Positions 31,039 through 42,300 of a DNA stretch of 64,000 nt are shown here, in pieces. Source of the DNA: Planctomycetota bacterium (GTDB lineage Bacteria; Planctomycetota; UBA1135; UBA2386); assembly GCA_020638655.1 (NCBI GenBank), contig JACKIC010000001.1, positions 868,001 to 932,000 of the forward strand, given 5' to 3'. Positions within the stretch are counted from its first letter, which is position 1. The number at the start of each line of letters is the position of its first letter. The notes under the pieces are model-generated. The model saw only the letters and a list, made by a program, of their open reading frames with translations, was not told the origin of the DNA and did not search any database. The position numbers were made by a program, and so were the translations under genes.

Positions 31039-31939
31039 GGACCACCTCGGCGCGCAGCGTGCGCAGGGCGGCGGTCAGGCGGTCGCGGGTGGCGGCGACG
31101 GCGGTGGTGAGCGGCAGGCGCAGGCTCGGCTCGCACAGGCCGACCAGCGCCAGCGCGGTCTTGATCGGGATCGGGTTGGGCTCGGCGGAGAGCGCCTCGA
31201 ACAGCGGCAGCAACGCGCGCTGCAGGTCGCGGGCGCGGTCGTGATCACCGTTGCGCGCGGCGGCGACGAGGTCCGCGACGGGGCGCGGCACGGCGTTGCC
31301 GGCGACCGAGACGAGGCCGCTGCCGCCGACCGCGATGGTCGCCAGGGCCAGGGCGTCGTCGCCCGCGAGCAGCGTCTTGCCCTCGGGCAGCTCGGCGGCG
31401 ATGCGGCCGATCTGCTGCAGGTCGCCGGACGACTCCTTGATCGCGACGATGTTGGCCTCGCGCCACAGCTGCTGCAGCGTCGCCGGCTGCAGGTTGGTGC
31501 CCGTGCGGCCGGGCACGTTGTAGGCGATCAGCGGCAGGTCGGGCACGGCGGCGGCGATCGCGCCGAAGTGTGCCAGCAGACCGGCCTGGGTCGGGCGCGT
31601 GTAGGGCGGCACGACCACGAGCGCACCGTGCGCGCCGAGCTGCGCCGCGCGGCGCGTCCAGACGATCGCGTGCGCGGTCGACGAGGCGCCGGTGCCGACG
31701 AACACCGAGGCCGCGCCGGCGTGCTCGAGCACGGTCGCGACGACCTGGTCGCGTTCGGTCTCGGTCAGCATCGCGGCTTCGCCGGTGGAGCCGAGCGCGA
31801 CGACGAACTCGGCGCCGCCGGAGACCACGTGGCGGGTCAGCGAGGCGATCGCGGGGACGTCGAGCGTGCCCTCGGGCGTGAACGGCGTCGCCAGCGCGAC
31901 GCCCAGGCCTTCGGTGGCCACGGGACGGGTTGGGTTCAT
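31031..31939 (-). CDS. dapA: 4-hydroxy-tetrahydrodipicolinate synthase
   Basis: 302 residues from ATG 31939, which overlaps the dapB stop (ATGA). TIM-barrel class I aldolase family: LGVALATPFTPEGTLDVPAI, FVVALGSTGEAAMLTETERD, VFVGTGASSTAHAI, the catalytic Tyr in PLIAYNVPGRTGTNL, the Schiff-base Lys in IVAIKESSGDLQQ, and LLAGDDALALATIAVGGSGL. It condenses pyruvate with aspartate semialdehyde, the first committed step of the DAP branch, and is usually feedback-inhibited by lysine. Confidence 0.96.
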   Translation of the reverse strand: MNPTRPVATEGLGVALATPFTPEGTLDVPAIASLTRHVVSGGAEFVVALGSTGEAAMLTETERDQVVATVLEHAGAASVFVGTGASSTAHAIVWTRRAAQLGAHGALVVVPPYTRPTQAGLLAHFGAIAAAVPDLPLIAYNVPGRTGTNLQPATLQQLWREANIVAIKESSGDLQQIGRIAAELPEGKTLLAGDDALALATIAVGGSGLVSVAGNAVPRPVADLVAAARNGDHDRARDLQRALLPLFEALSAEPNPIPIKTALALVGLCEPSLRLPLTTAVAATRDRLTAALRTLRAEVVHA

Positions 31940-32670
31940 GAGTTGGCTCCGTGCAGGTCTGCGAACAGGGGATCGAGCACGTCCTTGCTGACGTCGTCCA
32001 TGGTGAAGACGCCGGTGCGTCCTTGGATCCAGCGCGCCGCGGCCAGCGCGCCATCGGCGAACGCCGCGGCGCTGCGCGCGGTGTGGGTGAGTTCGAGCAC
32101 CTCGGCCGGCGCGTCGATGCCGACGCGGTGCTCGCTGTAGGTCGAGCCGGCGCGCACCACGGCGACGCTGAGCTGCTCGGTCGAGAGCGGGCCGCCGAGC
32201 TGCCAGCCGGTCTTGCGCGGACAGCCGTCCAAGAGGGTCTGCGCCAGCATCTTGGCGGTGCCCGACGGGGCGTCGTGCTTCCGGGCGTGGTGGTGCTCGA
32301 TCAGGTAGGGGTCGCGCGACGGGTCGAGCGCGGCGAACCGGGCCAGCGCCAACGACAAGCGCCGCAGCAGCGCGACACCCAGCGAGAAGTTGGGCGCCAG
32401 CACGACACCGATGCGGTCGCCGACCGTGGTGCGCAGGTCGGGCACTTCCCAGCCGGTGCTGCCGATGATCAGCGGCACGCGGCGCTCGATCGCCCAGGCC
32501 AGTCGCCCGGCGACGGCGGCGCCGCTCGATGCCTCGATCGCGGCGTGCACGGGCACCTCGGGCGGTTCCTGGCGCGATACCTGCCACGCGAGCTGTGGCC
32601 CGGCGGCCGCGGCGATGGCGCTGCCGAGCCGACCCTTGCCGAACAGACCCAGACGCAGGGACGTGGTCAT
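31936..32670 (-). CDS. dapB: 4-hydroxy-tetrahydrodipicolinate reductase
   Basis: 244 residues from ATG 32670, overlapping the lysC stop by ATGA. NAD(P)H-binding start LRLGLFGKGRLGSAIAAAAG; PLIIGSTGWEVPD; VVLAPNFSLGVALLRR; and the catalytic signature LIEHHHARKHDAPSGTAKML. It ends VFTMDDVSKDVLDPLF. Slightly short for the family (about 270) because the Rossmann part is compact. It reduces the DapA product to tetrahydrodipicolinate. Confidence 0.95.
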   Translation of the reverse strand: MTTSLRLGLFGKGRLGSAIAAAAGPQLAWQVSRQEPPEVPVHAAIEASSGAAVAGRLAWAIERRVPLIIGSTGWEVPDLRTTVGDRIGVVLAPNFSLGVALLRRLSLALARFAALDPSRDPYLIEHHHARKHDAPSGTAKMLAQTLLDGCPRKTGWQLGGPLSTEQLSVAVVRAGSTYSEHRVGIDAPAEVLELTHTARSAAAFADGALAAARWIQGRTGVFTMDDVSKDVLDPLFADLHGANS

Positions 32671-34073
32671 GAGCCGATCTCCGAGCTGGCGACGACGGCG
32701 CTGCCGTCGCGAAGGGCTGCCGTTTCGAAGAACTCGGCGTGCAGCTGCTGCATGGCCTGCTGCGCGTCGGCCGACGGCACGACGAACGAGAGGTTGCGTT
32801 CGTTGCCGCCGAAGCTGACGAGCTCCGGCGTGAGGTCGCCGAGCGCGCGGCAGGCGCGCTCGAGCAGGCGCGGCAGCCGCCGCAGACCTTCGCCGACCGC
32901 GACGACGATGGTGCGATCGGTGGCGACTTCGACGCGCGCGTGGCCGGCCAGCGCCGCCGCCAGCGCCTCCACGGGCGCGTCGGGCTCGACCGTGCACGAC
33001 ACCGACACCTCGGCGGTGGCGATCAGGTCGACGCTGATGCCGAGCTGGCCGAACGCGCCGAACAGGCGCGCGAGGTAGCCGCTGGCGTTGAGCATGCGCG
33101 TGCTGGTCATGGTCAGCACGGTCACCGGGCCGCGGCAGGCCAGCGCGGCGACGCTGCCGCGCGAGTGGCCGGTGATGCGCGGGTCGATGGTGGTGAAGTT
33201 GCCCTCGGGCCGCTGCGTGTGGCGCACCGTCACCGGGATGCGCGCCTCGACCGCGGGCTGGATCGTCGCCGGGTGCAGCACCTTGGCGCCGAACGCGGCC
33301 AGCTCGGCCGCTTCGGCGGGGCTCATCGTGGCGATCGGCAGCGCCGCCGGCACGAACCGCGGATCGGCCGTCAGCACCCCTTCGACGTCGGTCCAGATCT
33401 GCACCTCCTCGGCGCCGATCGCCTCGCCGAGCAGCGTCGCGGACCAGTCGCTGCCGCCGCGCCCCAGGGTGGTCGTGTGACCCTCGCGGGTGCCGCCGAC
33501 GTAGCCCTGCGTGACCACGATCTCGCCGCCGGTCAGCAGCGGCGCGACGAGCTCCCGCGCCAGCTGCGCGATCTCGGCGCGCAGCGGCGTCGCCGCGCCG
33601 AAGCGGTCGTCGGTGCGCAGGAAGGTGCGGGCGTCGACGTGCCGCGTCGGCAGCCCGCGCTGGCGCAGCAGCGCGGCCAGCAGCGTGGTGCTGAAGCGTT
33701 CGCCGTGGGCGACGATGGCGTCGCGCGTGCGCGGCGTCAGTTCGCGCAGCAGGGCGACCCCGCGCAGCAAGACCTGCAGCTCGTCCTGCATCTGCTGCAG
33801 CGCGCTCTTGCAGGTCGCCAGGTGCGGCCCCGAGAGCAGCTCCGCGGCCGCCTCGGCGGCGTTCGCGAGCGGTTCGCCGGCGAGGCGCAGCGCGGCGTCG
33901 GCGTCGCCGCGCTCGGCCGCGACCGCCGCCGCGAACAGCGCGTTGGTGGTCTTGCCCATCGCCGACAGCACCACCGCGGGTCGCAGGTTGCGCGCGCTGA
34001 CCACGAGGTCCGCGACCTGTCGCAGGCGCGTCGCGTTGGCGCAGGACGAGCCGCCGAACTTCATCACGATCAT
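32667..34073 (-). CDS. lysC: Aspartate kinase, monofunctional LysC type
   Basis: 468 residues from ATG 34073 (MIVMKFGGSSCANATRLRQV), overlapping the dapE stop. The kinase domain shows VLSAMGKTTNALF, IVAHGERFSTTLLAALLRQR, VVTQGYVGGTREGHTTTLGR, GGSDWSATLLGEAIGAEEVQ and IWTDVEGVLTADPR. A C-terminal ACT-domain pair follows (VTVLTMTSTRMLNASGYLAR, LGISVDLIATAEVSVSCTVE, SFGGNERNLSFVVPSADAQQ), the usual site of lysine feedback. It makes aspartyl phosphate for the lysine/DAP (and Thr/Met) pathway. Confidence 0.96.
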   Translation of the reverse strand: MIVMKFGGSSCANATRLRQVADLVVSARNLRPAVVLSAMGKTTNALFAAAVAAERGDADAALRLAGEPLANAAEAAAELLSGPHLATCKSALQQMQDELQVLLRGVALLRELTPRTRDAIVAHGERFSTTLLAALLRQRGLPTRHVDARTFLRTDDRFGAATPLRAEIAQLARELVAPLLTGGEIVVTQGYVGGTREGHTTTLGRGGSDWSATLLGEAIGAEEVQIWTDVEGVLTADPRFVPAALPIATMSPAEAAELAAFGAKVLHPATIQPAVEARIPVTVRHTQRPEGNFTTIDPRITGHSRGSVAALACRGPVTVLTMTSTRMLNASGYLARLFGAFGQLGISVDLIATAEVSVSCTVEPDAPVEALAAALAGHARVEVATDRTIVVAVGEGLRRLPRLLERACRALGDLTPELVSFGGNERNLSFVVPSADAQQAMQQLHAEFFETAALRDGSAVVASSEIGS

Positions 34074-35149
34074 GATCCGTGGCTCCGCAGCAGGGTCGTG
34101 GCGATGCGCACCAGCAGCTCGCAACCCGAGGTCAGGTCGCGGCCGGTGATGTGCTCCTCGAGGGTGTGCGCGACCTTGATGTCGCCAGGACCGCACAGCA
34201 CGACGCGCTGGCCGCCGATGATCTTGCGCACGCGCGGCGCGTCGCTGCCGAACGTGACCGTCGCGTGCTCGAAGCCGGCGAGCTTGGTGAAGCGCTCCGG
34301 CGGGGTGTAGGCGATGCGCTCGAGCTTGCCGTCGGGGGGCGTCAGCGCGCGCACGCGATCTTCGAAGTCCGAATCGGGCAGCGAGCGCACCATCAGGACC
34401 GCCTCGGCGTCGGCCGGGATCACGTTCGGCGCGCCGCCGCCTTGCAGCTTGCCGAGGTTCCAGACCTCGGGGCCGAGCTCCGCGTCGGCCGGCGTCGGCA
34501 GCTGGCGCAGCGCCTGCAGCCAGTCGAGCAGCGGCCAGATCGCCGACCGGCCGAGCTCCGGCGTGCCCGAGTGCGCGGCGAGGCCCTTGGTCGACAGCTT
34601 GAGCTGCAGCGTGCCGCGTTGGCCCGTGGCCAGCCGGTTGCACGTCGGCTCGCCGTTGATCGCGGCGACGCACGTGGCGAGCTGCGGCGCGAAGTCCTGC
34701 GACGCGATCGCGCCGATGCTGTCGGTCTCCTCGCCGATGACGCCGAGCCAGGCGAAGCCGTCGTGACCCTGCTGCAGCAGCGTGCTGATCGCGCCGAGCT
34801 GGGCGCTGATCTGGCCCTTGGCGTCGCAGGTGCCGCGCCCGCTCAGCAGGTCGCCTTGTCGCCGCGGCGGCAGGAACGGCGGCACCGTGTCGAGGTGGGT
34901 CGAGAACAGCAGCCGCGGAACGCCCCAGGTGGCGAGCACGTTGTGCCGCCCCGGCGCCACCTGCTGCATCTCGATGCGGGCGCCGAGCTCGCGCAGCAGC
35001 GCGCGCAGGGCGGGCAGGCCGTTGTCTTCGCGGCCCGTCGTGGTGTCGGCGCGGCACAGCGCTTCGGTGCGGTCGAGCAGCCAGCCGGCCGTCGGGGTGA
35101 TCTGCGCAGCGGCCGCGCTCTGGGCGGCCAGCGGGTTGGTGTCGGTCAC
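34070..35149 (-). CDS. dapE: M20 metallopeptidase, succinyl-diaminopimelate desuccinylase type
   Basis: 359 residues from GTG 35149, chosen because AGGAG lies 7 nt upstream; an in-frame start at 35230 would fall in the riboswitch tail. M20 motifs: metal ligands in LLFSTHLDTVPPF, GRGTCDAKGQ, catalytic Glu in WLGVIGEETDSIGA, dimer-domain STKGLAAHSGTPELGRSA and final metal His in DIKVAHTLEEHI. ArgE (acetylornithine) and DapE are hard to separate by sequence, but the dap/lysC neighbours favour DapE. First gene of the operon behind the lysine riboswitch. Confidence 0.88.
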   Translation of the reverse strand: MTDTNPLAAQSAAAAQITPTAGWLLDRTEALCRADTTTGREDNGLPALRALLRELGARIEMQQVAPGRHNVLATWGVPRLLFSTHLDTVPPFLPPRRQGDLLSGRGTCDAKGQISAQLGAISTLLQQGHDGFAWLGVIGEETDSIGAIASQDFAPQLATCVAAINGEPTCNRLATGQRGTLQLKLSTKGLAAHSGTPELGRSAIWPLLDWLQALRQLPTPADAELGPEVWNLGKLQGGGAPNVIPADAEAVLMVRSLPDSDFEDRVRALTPPDGKLERIAYTPPERFTKLAGFEHATVTFGSDAPRVRKIIGGQRVVLCGPGDIKVAHTLEEHITGRDLTSGCELLVRIATTLLRSHGS

Positions 35150-35239
35150 GGTTGAGCTCCTGATGCGATCGTCCCCAATTCGGGAACAACCACCGGAGAC
35201 CCGTTCACGTCGACAAGGCGCTCCTGGCACGCCGCGACG

Positions 35240-35425
35240 GTGGACACCGACGCGACAGACACGGGTGTTTAGACCCGGTGTCCAACCGACCCCGCGGACG
35301 AGCGCGAAGCCGGTTTCGGCGGTCGTCGCCTTTCACCGGTGCTGCGTGCGGGTTCGTCACCCTGGGCATCGGCTACTGATCGCGACCGCTCCTCCAGCGG
35401 AGGACGCAGGATTGCTGGCGGCGAC
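35240..35425 (-). promoter_or_regulatory. Lysine riboswitch (L box) upstream of dapE-lysC-dapB-dapA-dapD
   Basis: On the minus strand the leader shows the L-box blocks in order: GAGGAGCG (35387-35394; consensus AGAGGNGCG), ATCAGTA (ending at 35374), TGAAAGG (35329-35335) and CGCCGAAACCG (35311-35321; consensus CGCCGAAG). Then comes CGGTTGG (35282-35288), whose CGGTT pairs with AACCG as the next helix of the L box. A hairpin follows (ACACCGGGT, loop CTAAAC, ACCCGTGT), then CTGTC (35254-35258). GNTGG-hairpin-CTGTC is the same arrangement as in Bacillus lysC. Core 35254-35395; P1 limits approximate. It lies about 105 nt before the dapE start, and no terminator T-run is seen, so control may be at translation. 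Confidence 0.85.
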
Positions 35426-35478
35426 GAAACCGTCAAGCGCGCCGGCCGGTTTATTCGCGGCCTCGCGCCGGCTCCGCG

Positions 35479-36603
35479 TCACCGCCGCTGCAGCGCGAAC
35501 TTGGCCAGCGCGCCGACGACGTCCATCTGCTCGCCCTCGGTCAGGCCCTGGAAGATCGGCAGCGCCAGTGTCGTCGCCGCGGCCTCCTCGGCGACCGGGA
35601 AGTCCTTGGGATCGGAGCCCAGGTACGCGAAGCAGGGCTGGCGGTGGAACGGCAGCGGGTAGTAGACGGCGCAGCCGATGCCCTGCTGGCGCAGGTGCGC
35701 GATGGCGCTGTCGCGTTGCGCGGCCGGCACCCGCAGCACGAACTGGTGGTAGGCGTGCCGGTCGACGTCGGTCGGCAGCGTCGCCCACTCGGTCAGGTTG
35801 GCGTCGGCGAACAGGCGGCGGTAACGCGCCGCGTTCTCGCGCCGCTGCTCGGTGATCGCCTCGATGTGACGCAGGCGCACCCGGATCGCGGCGGCCTGGA
35901 TCGCGTCCATGCGGAAGTTGCCGCCGACGACGTGGTGCTCGTACTGCGCGGTCATGCCGTGATTGCGCAGCAACCGGCACTTCGCCGCGAACTCGGCGTC
36001 GTTGGTGGTCAGGAAGCCGCCGTCGCCGATACCGCCCATGTTCTTGGTCGGGAACGTCGACCAGCCCGCGCACAGCCCGTCGCCGCCGGCCATGCGGCCG
36101 CCGCGTTTGGTGCCGATCGCCTGCGCCGCGTCCTCGATCAGCGGCACCGAGAACTTGCGGCAGATCTTCAGCACCGCGTCGACGTCGAAGCTGGCGCCGA
36201 ACAGGTGCACGCCCATCACCGCCTTCGGCTGCTTGCAGCCGGCGAGCGCCTTCTCGAGCTGCTCGGGGTCGATGTTGAGGAAGGTCGGATCGACGTCGAC
36301 GAACACCGGCCTCGCGCCGGTGCGCGCGACCACGCCGGCCGTGGCGAAGAACGAGTAGGTCGGCAGCACGACCTCGTCACCGGGCCCGATGCCGAGCGCC
36401 ATCAGCGGCGCGAGCAGCGCGTCGGTGCCCGACGACATGGTGATGGCGTGGCTCACGCCGAGGTAGGTGCACAGCTCGCGCTCGAGGTTCTCGACCTCGG
36501 GGCCGAGGATGTACTGGCCGCTGCGCACGACGCGCACCACGGCGGCTTCGATCTCGGCGAGCTGGGCCTTGTCACGAGTCAGATCGATCAACGGAACGGG
36601 CAT
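35479..36603 (-). CDS. DegT/DnrJ/EryC1/StrS-family PLP sugar aminotransferase
   Basis: 374 residues from ATG 36603 (MPVPLIDLTRDKAQLAEIEA). Family motifs: SGQYILGPEVENLERELCTY, ITMSSGTDALLAPLMALGIG, GDEVVLPTYSFFATAGVVAR, PLIEDAAQAIGT, and the PLP lysine in TFPTKNMGGIGDGGFLTTN; then HHVVGGNFRMDAIQAAAI and AVYYPLPFHRQPCF. Such enzymes transfer an amino group to a keto-sugar nucleotide for surface glycans. The substrate is unknown and no glycan genes are adjacent. TATCCT lies 7 nt before the ATG. Confidence 0.93.
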   Translation of the reverse strand: MPVPLIDLTRDKAQLAEIEAAVVRVVRSGQYILGPEVENLERELCTYLGVSHAITMSSGTDALLAPLMALGIGPGDEVVLPTYSFFATAGVVARTGARPVFVDVDPTFLNIDPEQLEKALAGCKQPKAVMGVHLFGASFDVDAVLKICRKFSVPLIEDAAQAIGTKRGGRMAGGDGLCAGWSTFPTKNMGGIGDGGFLTTNDAEFAAKCRLLRNHGMTAQYEHHVVGGNFRMDAIQAAAIRVRLRHIEAITEQRRENAARYRRLFADANLTEWATLPTDVDRHAYHQFVLRVPAAQRDSAIAHLRQQGIGCAVYYPLPFHRQPCFAYLGSDPKDFPVAEEAAATTLALPIFQGLTEGEQMDVVGALAKFALQRR

Positions 36604-36610
36604 GCCGGTG

Positions 36611-36638
36611 AGGATACGGAGGCGCGGCGCCGAGTCAG
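36611..36638 (-). promoter_or_regulatory. Promoter of the DegT aminotransferase gene
   Basis: Minus strand: CTGACT (36633-36638), 16-bp spacer, TATCCT (36611-36616), then 7 nt to ATG 36603. Same geometry as the other leaderless-type promoters here. Confidence 0.45.
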
Positions 36639-36685
36639 CGCCGCAGGCGGGAATCCCCGGCGGCCGTCGCGGCGCGCCGCAACGC

Positions 36686-39310
<2,625 letters not shown>

Positions 39311-39374
39311 GGGCCGCTGATGATGAGTGCCGGCAAGGCCTTGGGCAACCGGTCCCCGGTTTCGCCCGGCAGTG

Positions 39375-42300
39375 TCAGCCCGAGACCTTGCCCCGGCGCC
39401 ACAGGTCGGCGAGGCGGGACACCGGCTCACACAGCAGTTCGACGACCCGGCGGGACTCGAGCAGCCGCTCGTCGAAGCTCGGCTCGGTCTCCGTGACCGC
39501 GTCCGCAAGGGCGGCGTAGCGGTTGCGGTAGCCGCCGAGCACGCCGCGCAGGGTGCCCGCCGGCAGGTGTTCGCGGAAGCGTACGTGCAGCAGGGTGATG
39601 CCGACGGTGCGGTGCTGGTCGACCTCGGGCACGAGGATCACCGTGCGGTCGTCGCTGCGTCCCTGGGCGACGAGGCACTGGCGCTCGGTGGCGACCAGGT
39701 GCTTGGTGCCGCGCAGCGACGGGTTGGTGGCGGTGCGCGACGGCAGGCTGGTCGCGACGCCCTGCTGGTCGACGACCCGGATCGTCGCGGTGTGCGCGTC
39801 GAGGTCGCCCTCGATCGCGTAGCGCGTGCTGCCGAGCACGGCCTCGACCGCCGGATCGAGTCCCGCGAGGGTGCGCAGGTCGCGGTAACCCAGCCGGTCG
39901 CGCACGGCGCCGGCAGCCATCACCGCGTGCACCAACGGCACCGACAGCAGCGCTTCGTCTGCGCGCGAGATGCCGACGGTGACGGTCTTGGCCTGGTGCT
40001 TGATCGCGTCGACGGGGCGCGTCAGTTGATCGATCGAGGCGGTGAGCTCTTCGGTCAGGCGGTCGACCACCACGCCCGGGGTGCCGGGTTCGCCGAACTC
40101 GATCGGGAACACGTCGAGCGGCGTCAGTCCGAGCGCGTAGTTGCCGAGCGACGCGAGGCGCGCGGCGGTGCGCGCCTCGAGCGTGCCGTCGTAGCGGCCG
40201 AGCAGCAGCTCCTTGCGGAACACCTTCCACGGCGCCTGCAGCTGCGGTCGCAGCTGATCGAGCGCGTCGTCGCTCGAGGGCTGTTCGCCGAAGGTGCTCT
40301 CGATCGCCGCGCGCATCTGCCGCAGCGGCCGGGCCGACTCGTCGATCGCGAGCGCGGCGCGGTAGCCGAACAGGTGGCCGGCCATCGTCGACAGCACGTA
40401 GGCCAGGGCCGGCGCCACCTGCGGCACCTCGATCGTCGCCGCGGCCGCGGCGAAGCGCGTCTCGCCGGCGGTCACGATCACGATGGGGGTCGCCTTGTGG
40501 GCCTGGTAGATCGCCACTTCCTTGGCGACGTCGTCGGCGAGCGAGCCGACCGCGCCCGCGGCGCAGACCAGGATCAGCGGCTCCGACGACAGGTCGATGT
40601 GCTTCTTGTCCTCGGTCGCGTCACAGGCGATCGATTTGTAGCAGAGCTCGCTGAGCTTGATCCGGATCTCGGCCGCCGCGACGCGGTTCTTGCCGTTGCC
40701 GACCAGCGCCCAGTAGCGCTTGGCGGGCACCAGCCGCCGCGCGATGGCGGCGATCGCGTCGTCCTGCCCGAGCACCTGCTGCATCGCCGCGGGCAGCTCG
40801 AGCAACGCGGTCAGCAGCTCGTGTTCGCCCGCGTCGTCGCCGCTGCCGGCCGCCCGGGCCAGCGCCAGCGCCAGCAGTTGTCCGGCCGCGCATTGCGCAT
40901 AGAACGCCTTGGTGCTGGCGACGCTCATCTCGACGTCGCGGCCGTCGCTGGTGAACAGCACGCCGTCGGCCTTGTCGCAGAGGTCGCTGCCGCGCCGGTT
41001 GACGATCGCCAGCACGGTCGCGCCGCGCGCGCGCGCGAGGTCCACGGTGCGGTTGGTGTCGGTGGTCGTGCCCGACTGCGAGATCGCGACGATCAGCGTG
41101 TCGCGCATGTCGTCGCGCAACCCGAAGCCGGACAGCTCGGTGGCCGGCAGCGCCTGCACCGCGATCGCCGTGTCGGCGAGCGCGTCGCTCATCGCCGCCG
41201 CGACGGCCTGGCCGGCGACGGCAGCGGTGCCCTGACCGATCACGAGCGCGTGGCGGAAGCGGCCCGCGCCCAGGCCCGTCGTCACCGTTCGCGGCAGCGA
41301 GCTCTCGGGCAGCGCGACCTGCAACCGGTCGCCGACGCGCACGATGCGGCCGCGCAGGGTCTTCTGCAGCGACAGCGGCGCCTGCGTGATCTCCTTGAGC
41401 AGGTAGTGGCGGAAGCTGCCGCGGTCGATGTCGCGCGTGGTGACGGCCGCCTGCTTGAGGTCCTTGGCGCCGACCGGCAACTGCGTGCCGTCGAACGCGC
41501 AGCGCGTGATGCCGGCGACCTCGCCCGCGTGCTGCTGGTCGAGGATCACGACCTGGCCGCGGGACGCCGACGGATTGCCGGGGTTGCCCGGCGTCTCGCC
41601 GTCGAGGCGCAGATAGCTCGAGCACGCCTCGATCACGCCGTAGGGCTCGCTGGCGACCACGAACAGGTCTTCGGCGCAGCCGACGTAGAGCGCCTGGCCC
41701 GAGCCGCGCAGCGACAGGGCGAGCCTGCCGGGGTGCAGCGTCGAAGCGGCACCGATCGCCACCGAGCCCTCGAACGACGTCACGGTGCGCAGGAACGCGG
41801 TGGCGAGATCTTGGCCCGAGGCCATGGCGCGCGACACCAGCGTCGGGATCACCTTGGCGTCGGTGGTGATCGCTTCGTGCAGGTGCAGGCCGTGTCGCTC
41901 GATCAGGTCGTGGTGGTTGTCGACGTCGCCGTTGAGCACGCCGAGCACCAGCGGGCCGCCGGTCGCCTCGGTCTCGAGCTCGTCGAGCGGGTGGGCATTG
42001 GGTTCGCTGATGATGCCGACGCTGGCCCAGCGGGTGTGGCCGAGCACCAGGGCTTCGCACTGCGGCTGGCGCAGCGCGGCCGCCAGCAGGGCGTCGGCCT
42101 GGGCGCTCTCGCGCAGCGCGCGCACGTTGTCGCCGAGTTCGCCGATCTCGGCAGAGTGCTTGTAGACGAACACGAGGCCGCCGTCGCTGTTGCGCACGGC
42201 GCCGTCGCGGCACAGCGGGTCGGTGGCGCGGGCTGCCAGCAGTTCGGCGATCGCCTGATCGGCGAAGTCGACGCCGGTCACGACCAGGCTGATGCCGGCC

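Noticed and set aside
35150..35478. Cobalamin, FMN, glycine or SAM riboswitch in the dapE leader
   Set aside because: Their hallmark boxes were not found in order, whereas all L-box blocks are present and the downstream genes are lysine/DAP genes.
35479..36603. DegT aminotransferase as the missing DAP aminotransferase of the lysine operon
   Set aside because: It has the sugar-aminotransferase signature, its own promoter, and is separated from dapE by the 329-bp riboswitch leader.
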